Of a stretch of DNA of 64,000 nt, positions 32,859 through 40,497 are shown in pieces (within the stretch, counting starts at the first letter, position 1; each line of letters opens with the position of its first letter). The notes beneath the pieces were generated by a model. It had not been told where the DNA came from. It worked only from the letters and a program-made list of their open reading frames with translations, and did no database searches. The translations under genes and the position numbers were made by a program. Source of the DNA: JAGLYZ01 sp049642725 (GTDB lineage Bacteria > Patescibacteriota > Minisyncoccia > Minisyncoccales > JAGMDC01). The stretch covers positions 70,804 to 134,803 of the forward strand of contig JBARPC010000004.1 of assembly GCA_049642725.1 (NCBI GenBank), written 5' to 3'.

Positions 32859-33100
32859 TATTTTATTATATCATAAAATAAATTGGGTTTCACCGTTATG
32901 AGCTGGTTTTTCAATTCCGCTTACACGGAAAAGGGTCGTATGCTTTTAAAAAAGCACCAACCATGCAGCACCTGTGCTAGTGTCCTTGTTGGTAGTCCCA
33001 ACTTTCGTCGGGATTTCACTAGCATGTCAAGCCCTGGTGAGGTTCTTCGTTTATTGTCGAATTAAGCCACATGATCCACCGCTTGTGTGAGTCCCCGTCT

Positions 33101-33132
<32 letters not shown>

Positions 33133-33806
33133 TCCCAGGCGGGACACTTAACGCGTTAGCTTCGCCACTGATAGGGTCGACACTACCAATAGCTAGTGTC
33201 CATCATTTACAGCGTGGACTACTGGGGTATCTAATCCCATTCGATACCCACGCTTTCGTCCCTCAGCGTCAGGGTTGCCCCAGCTGAATGCCTTCGCTTT
33301 CGGTGTTCCGGTCGATATCAACGGATTTCACCCCTACACCGACCGTTCCATCAGCCTCTAACACCCTCTAGTCTGAAAGTATCTTTGGCAATCTAAAGGT
33401 TAAGCCATTAGCTTTAACCAAAGACTTTTCAAACCGCCTACGGACGCTTTACGCCCAATTAATCCGGATAACGCTTGAAGCTTACGTATTACCGACGCTT
33501 CTGGCACGTAATTAGCGGCTCCTTATTCATCAAGTACGCTCACCCGAAGGTTGTTCCTTGATAAAAGCAGTTTACAACCCGAAGGCCTTCTTCCTGCACG
33601 CGACGTCGCTGGGTCAGACTTTCGTCCATTGCCCAATATTCTCGACTGCTGCCTCCCGTAGGAGTTAGGCCCGTGTCTCAGTGCCTATGTTGGGGGCCGT
33701 GCTCTAACACCCCCTACTCGTCATTGCCTTGGTAAGCCATTACCTTACCAACAAGCTGATAAGCCGCAGACCAGTCCTAAAGCGAAAATACAAAGTATAA
33801 TCTTTA

Positions 33807-33881
33807 CTGGTAGCCTATTTCTAAAAGTCAACTTCATTTATTAAAAATTTTTATGTCTGACTTACAAAAATAGACTACCAG
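33807..33881 (-). other. Extended V2 helix of 16S rRNA
   Basis: A 14-bp stem CTGGTAGTCTATTT/AAATAGGCTACCAG (one G-T pair) encloses about 47 bases with an inner AAGTCA/TGACTT stem. It lengthens the helix 10 region compared with E. coli. Confidence 0.65.
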
Positions 33882-34007
33882 ACTATCTCGAATTAGCTCA
33901 GATTTCTCCGAGTTATACGAGTCTTTAGGGTATGTATCCACGTGTTACTAACCCATTTGCCGGTACCACCCGAAAGTGGCCCCTTGACTTGCATGCCTTA
34001 TCCACGT

Positions 34008-34042
<35 letters not shown>

Positions 34043-34055
34043 AAAAAATTTGATT

Positions 34056-34069
34056 CGGGACAACTCTAA
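34056..34069 (-). other. 16S processing stem, 5' arm
   Basis: TTAGAGTTGTCCCG on the minus strand, five bases upstream of the 16S 5' end, complementary to 31725-31738. Confidence 0.8.
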
Positions 34070-34081
34070 AAAACCAATTTT

Positions 34082-34139
34082 ACCCTGTTAAATAATTTCG
34101 CCAGAAGCGAAATTGCCGCAAAGCGGCATTTAACAGGGT
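34082..34139. repeat. Palindrome-ended element in the 16S leader
   Basis: Ends ACCCTGTTAAAT (34082-34093) and ATTTAACAGGGT (34128-34139). The core contains two small hairpins, TTTCGC/GCGAAA and GCCGC/GCGGC. The ends match the copy inside the P-type ATPase gene (19058-19106). Confidence 0.75.
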
Positions 34140-34140
34140 G

Positions 34141-34205
34141 AATTTTCAAAGAACTTTCCTTGTTTCTTCCATTTTCATTGTATCTTTTTTAAATATTATT
34201 GTCAA
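34141..34205 (-). promoter_or_regulatory. 16S promoter and boxA
   Basis: -35 TTGACA (34200-34205), 17-bp spacer, -10 TACAAT (34177-34182). The leader carries GTTCTTTGAAAATT (34141-34154), a Firmicutes-type boxA for rRNA antitermination. The promoter lies between the tRNA locus and the 16S gene. Confidence 0.82.
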
Positions 34206-34216
34206 TAACAAAAAAT

Positions 34217-34401
34217 AGCCGAGAGAGGGATTTGGACCCACGACTTTACCCCCACACCAATACTTAAGCCACCTCGCGGGTTCGAACCGCGAACCTACGA
34301 TTTACAAAACCGTTGCTCTGCCAATTGAGCTAAGGTGGCATTGGTGTGGGGGCTACGCTCCGCTTCGCAAAACCGCTGCTCTACCACTGAGCTATCTCGG
34401 C
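34217..34401 (-). other. tRNA-like scaffold interrupted by tRNA-Thr
   Basis: The two ends look like halves of one tRNA: 5' GCCGAGA-TA-GCTCAGTGGTAGAGC (acceptor and D-arm) and 3' GTGGG-TCCAAAT-CCCTC-TCTCGGC-T (T-arm and acceptor). Between them are GCGGTTTTGCGAAGCGGAGCG, a 13-bp stem CCCCCACACCAAT (34340-34352) with ATTGGTGTGGGGG (34249-34261), and a complete tRNA-Thr enclosed by that stem. No proper anticodon arm can be drawn for the outer tRNA because the 3' strand matching GCGGT is missing. It is either a disrupted tRNA (pseudogene), a tRNA with an intron carrying a second tRNA, or a composite processing structure. Confidence 0.6.
34267..34339 (-). tRNA. tRNA-Thr (UGU)
   Basis: Acceptor GCCACCT/AGGTGGC, discriminator T, D-arm TAGCTCAATTGGCAGAGCA, anticodon stem-loop ACGGT-TTTGTAA-ATCGT with anticodon TGT, T-arm CGCGG-TTCGAAC-CCGCG. 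Complete and canonical, 73 bases, no encoded CCA. It is nested between the two halves of another tRNA-like sequence. Confidence 0.95.
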
Positions 34402-34406
34402 ATACT

Positions 34407-34778
34407 TTAGACCTTCTTGTTTTTTTTATTTTTTTGGTTTTTCTTACTATTAAATTCTTTTATCTCTTCCCAATAATTATCTTTCTTATAATGACCTTCA
34501 TTATCCTTCTGACGCAACCCATATAGTGTCTTACTGATTTTGTTTTCCATTTTCAAAGTTAAAATGCGAATCCGCATAAGAAATTTCTGTAAAAAATTTT
34601 TAGAATTAAAAATTTCAGAAAAATCTAATCCTTTAATCTTCCTTTTTGTTTTTAAAAATAGACCTTCTTCTGAACTGGTTAACGGCAAATCAACCAAAAC
34701 TGGAATCTTTCGGAATGCAATAATTGCCATACCAGAAATACTTATTAGTAAAATCATTTTAGCAAAGATAATATACAT
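34407..34778 (-). CDS. Small membrane protein, 123 aa
   Basis: Unrecognised protein with one N-terminal membrane helix (about 3-22, IIFAKMILLISISGMAIIAF) and a strongly basic cytoplasmic or RNA-facing tail ending KNQKNKKNKKV. It lies 15 bp downstream of tsf and 5 bp before the tRNA-like locus, in the direction of transcription, so it belongs to the rpsB-tsf unit. ATG without SD. No function proposed. Confidence 0.65.
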   Translation of the reverse strand: MYIIFAKMILLISISGMAIIAFRKIPVLVDLPLTSSEEGLFLKTKRKIKGLDFSEIFNSKNFLQKFLMRIRILTLKMENKISKTLYGLRQKDNEGHYKKDNYWEEIKEFNSKKNQKNKKNKKV

Positions 34779-34793
34779 AACAAATTTTTAATT

Positions 34794-35378
34794 TTATATT
34801 TCGTATCTCTTAAATTCTAATACCACAATATTTTCACCAATTTTAGCAACGTATTCGTCAATCAAATCCTTTACTGTTTTTGTCTCGTCTTTTATCCAGG
34901 GCTGAGACAATAATGAAACTTCTTTCTTGTATTTTGTTAGCTTTCCTTCTACTATTCCATCTATAATGTTTTTAGGCTTGCCAGAATCCTTAAACTGTTC
35001 CTGATAAATCTTTGCTTCTCCATCTAAAAAATCTTCAGGAATTTCTTCTTCTTTTAAAAATAATGGTTTAGAAGCAACTATCTGAAGGCAGATTTCATGA
35101 GATAGCCTCTGAAATTGCTCTGATTTTGCCACAAAATCAGTTTCGCAAAGGATTTTCAATATAACCCCAACTTTTTTATTTGTATGAATATAGCTCTCAA
35201 TTATGCCTTGTTTAACTTGTCTCTCTGATTTTTTTCCAGCTAAATCTTTACCCCACTTTCTCAAAATTTCTTTGGCTGACTTGATATCGCCATTAGCTTG
35301 TTCTAAGGCCTTTTTGCATTCTGAAATAGAAACATCTGTTTCCTCACGAAGTTGTTTAATCAAATCAATAGAAGTCAT
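34794..35378 (-). CDS. tsf: Elongation factor Ts
   Basis: Nucleotide exchange factor for EF-Tu. The 194-residue protein has the N-terminal UBA-like domain (SIDLIKQLREETDVSISECKK) and the core with TDFVAKSEQFQRL that contacts EF-Tu. It is far shorter than E. coli EF-Ts (about 280) and corresponds to the minimal single-core form found in thermophiles and many reduced genomes. It follows rpsB by 1 bp in the classical rpsB-tsf order. ATG without SD. Confidence 0.94.
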   Translation of the reverse strand: MTSIDLIKQLREETDVSISECKKALEQANGDIKSAKEILRKWGKDLAGKKSERQVKQGIIESYIHTNKKVGVILKILCETDFVAKSEQFQRLSHEICLQIVASKPLFLKEEEIPEDFLDGEAKIYQEQFKDSGKPKNIIDGIVEGKLTKYKKEVSLLSQPWIKDETKTVKDLIDEYVAKIGENIVVLEFKRYEI

Positions 35379-35379
35379 A

Positions 35380-36174
35380 TTATTTTTTAATTTTTAGTAT
35401 TGTCTCTTTAACTTTTTCTAAGATATATTTCACAGATGATATGGCATCATCATTGCCAGGAATAGGATAATCAACTAATGTTGGATCAACATTAGTATCA
35501 CAAATAGCAATTATTTTTACTCCTTTCATTCTCGCCTCTTTTACCGCCAAATCATCCTTTCTTATATCTAAAACAAAAATGGCAGCAGGAATCCGTTCAA
35601 GTTTTTTAAGGCCTTCAAATTTGGTTTTCATATTTTGAAGCTCTCTGTCCATTTTAATCCTTTCTTTTTTAGTATACTTTTCCCATTCTCCGCTTGCCTT
35701 TTTCTTTTCTATCTCTTTCAAATATTCCACTCGTTTAGAAAGCACTTCAAAATTAGTTAATGTCCCACCAAGCCATCTTTCATTGACATAAGGCAATGTA
35801 CATTCTTCAGCAATTTCTTTAACTAAATTCTTAATCTGAATTTTAGTACCAACCAAAAGCAAAGCCTTGTTTTCAGAAATAAGTTCTTGAATAAATTTTA
35901 ATGCTTCTTCAAGTTTCTTGGCTGTTTTTTCCAAATCAATAATATGAATAGTATTTTTAATACCAGCTAAATAAGGCTCCACCTTGGGATGAAGACGAGA
36001 AGTTCGATGGCCGAAATGAACACCGGCCTCCAACATCTTATCTGTGTCAATCTTAAAATCAGTTTCTTTTTTGGAAACTTTCTTTGCCTTTTTTACATCT
36101 TCTTTCTCTTCCTTGCCCTTCGTAGTTTTAGCGGAAGCGGGTTTAGTTTCCTTTTTTTCTTTGGTTTCTACCAT
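35380..36174 (-). CDS. rpsB: Ribosomal protein S2
   Basis: Small-subunit protein of 264 residues. The core starts near residue 48 at KMLEAGVHFGHRTSRLHPKV and contains ERWLGGTLTNFEVLSKRV and the C-terminal DTNVDPTLVDYPIPGNDDA. An extra Lys/Glu-rich N-terminal tail of about 40 residues is present. Residues about 12-20 (PASAKTTKG) are coded by an in-frame palindromic repeat (36116-36141). A weak AGGTGG lies 20 bases before the start, too far for a normal SD. First gene of rpsB-tsf. Confidence 0.95.
   Translation of the reverse strand: MVETKEKKETKPASAKTTKGKEEKEDVKKAKKVSKKETDFKIDTDKMLEAGVHFGHRTSRLHPKVEPYLAGIKNTIHIIDLEKTAKKLEEALKFIQELISENKALLLVGTKIQIKNLVKEIAEECTLPYVNERWLGGTLTNFEVLSKRVEYLKEIEKKKASGEWEKYTKKERIKMDRELQNMKTKFEGLKKLERIPAAIFVLDIRKDDLAVKEARMKGVKIIAICDTNVDPTLVDYPIPGNDDAISSVKYILEKVKETILKIKK
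36116..36141. repeat. In-frame palindromic repeat in rpsB
   Basis: CCCTTCGTAGTTTTAGCGGAAGCGGG, related to the copies at 28661, 44885, 52306 and 60308. Confidence 0.55.
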
Positions 36175-36232
36175 AATAATTTTAGTATATCACCACCTAA
36201 AAAATAATCAAGAGAGAGTTTAGAAATTTTTA

Positions 36233-36318
36233 TTGACTTTTTTATTCGTTTTGTTAGGATGTAATATCCTGCAAGAAAGATAATTTGATGATGGGTTGTT
36301 TATAGCACCTTGAAAATT
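36233..36318 (+). promoter_or_regulatory. Promoter and leader of the 197-aa gene
   Basis: TTGACT (36233-36238), 16-bp spacer, TAGGAT (36255-36260). The leader contains AATTTGATGATGGGTTG and GCACCTTGAAAATT (36305-36318), a boxA-like motif shared with the next gene's leader. Confidence 0.55.
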
Positions 36319-36365
36319 AAAAATCTGTTGCTAAGATAGCAAAAAAGAAAAGGAGGTGAAAAAAA

Positions 36366-36959
36366 ATGGAAGAAAAACAGAATAGTCTATCCGTAAGAGA
36401 GGTTTTAAGCAGATGCTATGAAGAGTTAAAGAAAGCACTTCCTAACAAAGAAGTTGTTTTTGAAACAAGAGCGTTGAAAGAAATCGCAAGCGACTGGTGG
36501 CCTAGTGGTAGTGACGTGGGATATATGAAATATGAATCAGTGATATTACTTCTACTCGGACCTAAAAATACAAAATTGGCTTTGGGTTTAGGCGAAAGCT
36601 TTGGAAACTACCCTGCCGATCAATATGACAGCGATATTCTGGCAATAAAAATTCCGTCTGACAAACAAACACCCGAAGAAATTGCTGAAGTTATTGAAAA
36701 AAGCAAGGGATTCCGAGACTCAGCAATATTTGGAATGAATGACGGTTCGCTAAATGTCATAGCAGAAAGTCCTTTGGGAAAAAAATTAGCTGAACTTATA
36801 ATGCCAGATATTAAAGAGTACATCGTTCAAAGACCGGAAATAGACGATCAGTATATTACTCTTGACTTACGCCCAATAGTAAGGTCTCAAATGCGCTTTA
36901 AAAATGAACTCCCTGATTTCCTGTCGCGGAAGATTATTCAGCTTTTGGCCAGTATTTAA
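36366..36959 (+). CDS. Hypothetical protein, 197 aa
   Basis: Unrecognised soluble protein. The N-terminal part is helical (SVREVLSRCYEELKKALPNK). Then comes a possible alpha/beta core with SVILLLLGPKNTKLALGLGE and DSDILAIKIPSDKQTPEEI, and the C-terminal part contains YIVQRPEIDDQYITLDLRPI. No signal peptide. It has an SD (AAGGAGGTG) nine bases before the ATG and a terminator (36984-37007), so it is a well-formed single gene. Its promoter and leader resemble those of the small gene at 37136. No function proposed. Confidence 0.72.
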   Translation: MEEKQNSLSVREVLSRCYEELKKALPNKEVVFETRALKEIASDWWPSGSDVGYMKYESVILLLLGPKNTKLALGLGESFGNYPADQYDSDILAIKIPSDKQTPEEIAEVIEKSKGFRDSAIFGMNDGSLNVIAESPLGKKLAELIMPDIKEYIVQRPEIDDQYITLDLRPIVRSQMRFKNELPDFLSRKIIQLLASI

Positions 36960-36983
36960 CCTATACAAAAACCAAATTTTTCA

Positions 36984-37007
36984 GGGTGATATTTTCACCC
37001 TTTTTTT
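36984..37007 (+). terminator. Terminator
   Basis: GGGTGA-TATTT-TCACCC followed by seven T. Confidence 0.9.
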
Positions 37008-37038
37008 ATTTTCAATTATTTGAATTTTCACTATTGGG

Positions 37039-37106
37039 TTGACTTTTTTGTCTGATTTGGTAGAAAGGACATATAATTTAATGATAGGTATAGTACCTTG
37101 AAAATT
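37039..37106 (+). promoter_or_regulatory. Promoter and leader of the 63-aa gene
   Basis: TTGACT (37039-37044), 16-bp spacer, TAGAAA (37061-37066). The leader contains AATTTAATGATAGGTA and GTACCTTGAAAATT (37093-37106), closely matching the leader of the 36366 gene. A TATAAT also occurs at 37072-37077. Confidence 0.55.
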
Positions 37107-37135
37107 GAAACAAAATAAAAAAAGGGGTGATAGAA

Positions 37136-37327
37136 ATGGATTGGAAAACAGCTGATACAAGTCAATTAATTTTGCAAGTAACAGCTGAACTGAAAGAGCT
37201 AAGTATGAGAAAAAACATTAAAGAATCTATATCCTTTTTGAAAGAACAAGACCTAATTCTCGACGTTAATCCAGAAACATCTTGTTCAAGAGTAAGTTTA
37301 CTCTGTGGGAAATATGCTTTAATATAA
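37136..37327 (+). CDS. Small hypothetical protein, 63 aa
   Basis: Short protein MDWKTADTSQLILQVTAELK, continuing through a helical charged region to SCSRVSLLCGKYALI. The ATG at 37136 is chosen because GGGGTGA lies six bases upstream; a GTG at 37127 would add three residues. It has its own promoter, leader and terminator. No domain recognised. The leader's similarity to that of the preceding gene suggests common regulation. Confidence 0.6.
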   Translation: MDWKTADTSQLILQVTAELKELSMRKNIKESISFLKEQDLILDVNPETSCSRVSLLCGKYALI

Positions 37328-37339
37328 AAAGAAAAGCCA

Positions 37340-37368
37340 TGAGGCATCTATTATTTGCCTCTTTTTTT
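37340..37368 (+). terminator. Terminator
   Basis: GAGGCA-TCTATTATT-TGCCTC followed by eight T. Confidence 0.9.
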
Positions 37369-37433
37369 TGGACTCGCCCTGAGCCTGCCGAAGGGTTGAT
37401 TTTTCAGATTATTTTTGTTAATATAAAAACGAT

Positions 37434-37655
37434 ATGAAAAAAGACATTCATCCTAAATATTACCCTAACGCACAGGTGCGGTGCGCGTGCGGCAATAGTT
37501 TTACTATTGGTTCAACAAAAGAACTCATTGAAATTGAGATTTGTTCTCAATGTCATCCTTTTTATACTGGAAAAGAAAAAATTATAGATACTGCTGGAAG
37601 GGTTGAAAAATTCAGAAAACGACTTGCTAAAAAAGAATTAAAGAAGAAGAAATAA
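37434..37655 (+). CDS. rpmE: Ribosomal protein L31
   Basis: 73-residue protein starting MKKDIHPKYYPNAQVRCACG, with the zinc-binding cysteines of the C+ form: RCACG near 17-19 and CSQCHPFYTG near 37-40, then the conserved DTAGRVEKFRKR. Complete, with a Lys-rich tail. ATG without SD. It lies 4 bp upstream of the release factor gene, the common rpmE-prfA order. Confidence 0.94.
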   Translation: MKKDIHPKYYPNAQVRCACGNSFTIGSTKELIEIEICSQCHPFYTGKEKIIDTAGRVEKFRKRLAKKELKKKK

Positions 37656-37659
37656 AAAT

Positions 37660-38409
37660 ATGCCCAATGAAAACGAATCAAAAATAGATTCTATAATTAT
37701 AGAAATCAGAGCCGGGACAGGAGGCGAAGAAGCTGCTTTATTTGCAGCTAATTTATTTAGAATGTACACAAGATACGCTCAAAATAAAGAATGGAAGCAA
37801 AAAATTTTGGACGACCAAAGAACGGAATTAGGCGGATACAAACAAATAACTTTTGAATTAAAAAATGAAAATGCCTGGCCTCAAATGAAATATGAAGCAG
37901 GGGTTCACCGAGTCCAAAGAATTCCAGAAACAGAAAAAGGAGGAAGAATCCATACATCTACGGCAACTGTCGCCGTTCTGCCAAAATCAAAAAAGACCCA
38001 AATTAAAATAGACCCAAAAGATTTAAAAATTGACATTTATAAATCATCCGGGCCCGGAGGACAAAATGTAAATAAAAGAGAAACAGCAATTAGAATCACT
38101 CACTTATCTACCGGAATAGTAGTTACATCGCAAACAGAAAGAAACCAGTTAGAAAATAAAGAAAATGCTTTAAGTATTCTGGAGGCACGGCTTTTAGAAA
38201 AAAAACAGAGGGAAGAAGAAGAAAGAATTGGAGAAAAAAGAAAAGCCCAGATTCATGCGGCGCAAAGAGCAGAAAAAATTAGAACCTATAATTTTCCTCA
38301 AGACCGTATTACTGACCATCGTATCAAGAAATCCTGGCACCATATTGAAAAAATTATGGATGGAGAATTAGATAAAATGATTAAAACTATTTCTCGCCTT
38401 CAAGATTAG
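37660..38409 (+). CDS. prfA: Peptide chain release factor 1, lacking domain 1
   Basis: 249-residue class I release factor. GVHRVQRIPETEKGGRIHTS carries the P-x-T tripeptide typical of RF1 (UAA/UAG), and SSGPGGQNVNKRETAIRI holds the GGQ that triggers hydrolysis. The protein begins at IIEIRAGTGGEEAALFA, so the first 100 or so residues of normal RF1 (domain 1, which faces the L7/L12 stalk) are absent; rpmE ends only 4 bp upstream, so no hidden N-terminus exists. The 3' end overlaps the convergent gene at 38387 by 23 bp. Confidence 0.9.
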   Translation: MPNENESKIDSIIIEIRAGTGGEEAALFAANLFRMYTRYAQNKEWKQKILDDQRTELGGYKQITFELKNENAWPQMKYEAGVHRVQRIPETEKGGRIHTSTATVAVLPKSKKTQIKIDPKDLKIDIYKSSGPGGQNVNKRETAIRITHLSTGIVVTSQTERNQLENKENALSILEARLLEKKQREEEERIGEKRKAQIHAAQRAEKIRTYNFPQDRITDHRIKKSWHHIEKIMDGELDKMIKTISRLQD

Positions 38410-39823
38410 CAATATCTTTTTCATACCTATTAGCTAATGATATCACAGACCTTCCGTAAAATTCTTCGTATTTAGTCCAAGTACTTCCAGAAAAATAATG
38501 CATGGCTGCTTTAAATTCATTTTTGCTGCCGCCTAATTCTTTCAGATAAATACCAGACGCTAAAAAAGCGTCTTTTATATTCCAAGGATCAGCAGTTTTC
38601 CCGGTTACTGCTTCTATTTTATCTTTATATAAAACCCAAGTAGAAGGAATAAACTGGGCTGGGCCCATTGCCCCTCCCCAGCCATATGGCTCGCCTTTGT
38701 AATACATACAGCAGGAAACAGGAGTATTAAAAGGGTCTCTTCCTAATAATTTAGTAATTTCTAAAAACTTAGGAATACTTTTAGGGCCCATTGTTTTGGG
38801 AGCTGTTTTACCTGTTTTTATGTAAATTCCATCACCGGTCTTTGTGTTTTTCAAATAACATTGGCCAACATTTTTGCCAATATTTGACTCTTGAGTTAAA
38901 ATTGCCAACAAAAATGCAGGACGAATTCCAGTGACTCCCTGAACATACTTAGCTAATTCATATGCTTCGCCAAAAGTTGGTGGTTCAACAACACCAATCA
39001 ATTCAAAAATACGAGCTCTTATTTCAGAAGCAGTTTTATCTGTTTCCTCTTTTTCTTTAATATATTTTTGATATTCTTTTTCTGTTAATTTAAGAAAATA
39101 CTCCTGCTCTCTTTTTATTTCTGCATTTTCTTGGTTTTGTAAATTATAAACAGCAAGTGTCTTTTCTCTGTCTTCTTTTTCTTCATCTAAAGATTCTTTT
39201 TGGTTTTCTAAATATGTCTTCAAACTCTTAATATTTTCTAAAATTTCCTGGTTTTCAGAGTTAAGTATTTCTAATGCTACTAAATTATCAAAAAAATCAG
39301 AAAGCTCGTTTTCAGAAAGAAAAATCTCAATTAACGATTTCTGATCTTCTTCATAAATAAGACGCAAAAACTCTGCCAAGTTTTCTTTCAGATCTTCAAT
39401 TCCTAAACAAGTTTCATCTATTGATGATTCAGTGTCTGTAATTTGCAAGCCAAGGTCTTTTATTATTAAATTGCTCTGGTTAATTTTATAATCTAAGTTT
39501 TGAATTTTATTTCTTAAGGTATAAATTTTATTTTCAAGTGTTTTTTTCTCTGCTCCTGTTTTACTAATATCTTTTTCAATTTCCTCGCTTTTTTCTACAA
39601 AATATGCTTCACATTTCTTTAAAAAAGATTCGTAATCTTCCTTGGAAAGCTCGCTTTCTTTTTTCTCAATATTTTCCATTTGGCAAACTTCTTCTAAATT
39701 TTCTTGTCTTTCTTGGGCTAACAGAAAAAAACTCGGCCAAACTAAAGTCAGAATAAGAATAAATAACACTATAGATTTGAAAATTTGAGAAGACATATAC
39801 TTTGAAACTTTATTGCCGAACAA
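38387..39823 (-). CDS. Coiled-coil lytic transglycosylase, secreted
   Basis: 478 residues. An N-terminal signal or membrane segment (about 14-36) is followed by a long CwlO/EnvC-type coiled coil (about 80-300) and a lytic transglycosylase domain. The catalytic Glu is in LLAILTQESNIGKN, and the substrate groove motif is GGAMGPAQFIPSTW. Such proteins cut peptidoglycan glycan strands; the coiled coil may tie it to division or export machinery. An alternative start is Met10. Its tail overlaps prfA convergently by 23 bp. No SD; no clear partner genes. Confidence 0.85.
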   Translation of the reverse strand: MFGNKVSKYMSSQIFKSIVLFILILTLVWPSFFLLAQERQENLEEVCQMENIEKKESELSKEDYESFLKKCEAYFVEKSEEIEKDISKTGAEKKTLENKIYTLRNKIQNLDYKINQSNLIIKDLGLQITDTESSIDETCLGIEDLKENLAEFLRLIYEEDQKSLIEIFLSENELSDFFDNLVALEILNSENQEILENIKSLKTYLENQKESLDEEKEDREKTLAVYNLQNQENAEIKREQEYFLKLTEKEYQKYIKEKEETDKTASEIRARIFELIGVVEPPTFGEAYELAKYVQGVTGIRPAFLLAILTQESNIGKNVGQCYLKNTKTGDGIYIKTGKTAPKTMGPKSIPKFLEITKLLGRDPFNTPVSCCMYYKGEPYGWGGAMGPAQFIPSTWVLYKDKIEAVTGKTADPWNIKDAFLASGIYLKELGGSKNEFKAAMHYFSGSTWTKYEEFYGRSVISLANRYEKDIANLEGEK

Positions 39824-39836
39824 AAACTATAAAAAA

Positions 39837-40496
39837 TTACTTCTCTGCTTTATTTCCTTCTTTCTCTTCTTTTTTCTCCTCTTTCTCCTTCTCTCCTACT
39901 TTTTCAACTTCTTCTACTTTTTCTTCAACCGGCTTTTCTAATTCTTCTTCTACTTTTTCAGGCGGACTTACTAAAGCTATAATTTCTTCCGGCTCTTTTA
40001 ATACCCTTACTCCTTCTGGAATTTTTAAATCCTTTATTGTAATACTATCTTCAAAGGTTTTTAAGGTTTCCACATTGACTTTAATATCATGAGGAAGATT
40101 TTGCGGAAGGGCTTTTACATTTAATTCTTTAATGTTTTTAACCAATGTTCCTGCTAATTCTTTCACTGCCGCTGCCTCGCCAATAAATTCCAAGGGTACC
40201 GTAGCTTCAGTTTCTTCATCAAGAACAGGTTGATAAAAATCAACATGAATAAAATTGCCTTTTAATGGATCTTTTTGGAAATCGTGAATTAAAACTAAAA
40301 ATTCCTTTTCACCAACTTTTAAATTAACCAGAGAACTTTCGCCTGCTTCTTTAAAAATTTTTTCAAATTCTTTTTCATTTACTTGTAAAGAAAAGTTTTT
40401 AATTTTTGGTCCATACAAAACCGCAGGCAAAAGACCCTTATTTCTGAGGGCGCTTGCTTTTTCTTCTTTTCTAATTTTAGCAGATAAACTAAGCAT
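39837..40496 (-). CDS. rplY: Ribosomal protein L25/CTC
   Basis: 219-residue 5S rRNA-binding protein of the long CTC type. The L25 domain starts LSLSAKIRKEEKASALRNKG (residues 2-21), and a TL5-like C-terminal beta domain ends near 180, followed by a Glu/Lys-rich tail. The ATG at 40496 is used since the longer ORF would run into the ferredoxin gene. It follows the ferredoxin gene by 1 bp. ATG without SD. Confidence 0.92.
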   Translation of the reverse strand: MLSLSAKIRKEEKASALRNKGLLPAVLYGPKIKNFSLQVNEKEFEKIFKEAGESSLVNLKVGEKEFLVLIHDFQKDPLKGNFIHVDFYQPVLDEETEATVPLEFIGEAAAVKELAGTLVKNIKELNVKALPQNLPHDIKVNVETLKTFEDSITIKDLKIPEGVRVLKEPEEIIALVSPPEKVEEELEKPVEEKVEEVEKVGEKEKEEKKEEKEGNKAEK

Positions 40497-40497
40497 A

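Larger units (their letters stand above)
32280..32958 (-). mobile_element. Group I intron in 16S helix 34
   Basis: 679-base insertion between exon ends GCATGGTT and GTCGTCAGC, equivalent to E. coli 1060/1061. The 5' exon ends in T and the intron ends in G, as group I rules demand. Core-like pieces are AACGGTGAAACCC near the start, CCGTAGAGACTTAG (R-like) and TGTATAGTCC (S-like) near the end. It carries a degenerate LAGLIDADG gene. The 3' boundary is exact only to one base. Confidence 0.82.

Noticed and set aside
34267..34401. Two ordinary tandem tRNA genes
   Set aside because: Only tRNA-Thr folds completely. The outer sequence has acceptor, D and T arms but no anticodon arm, and its halves lie on either side of tRNA-Thr.
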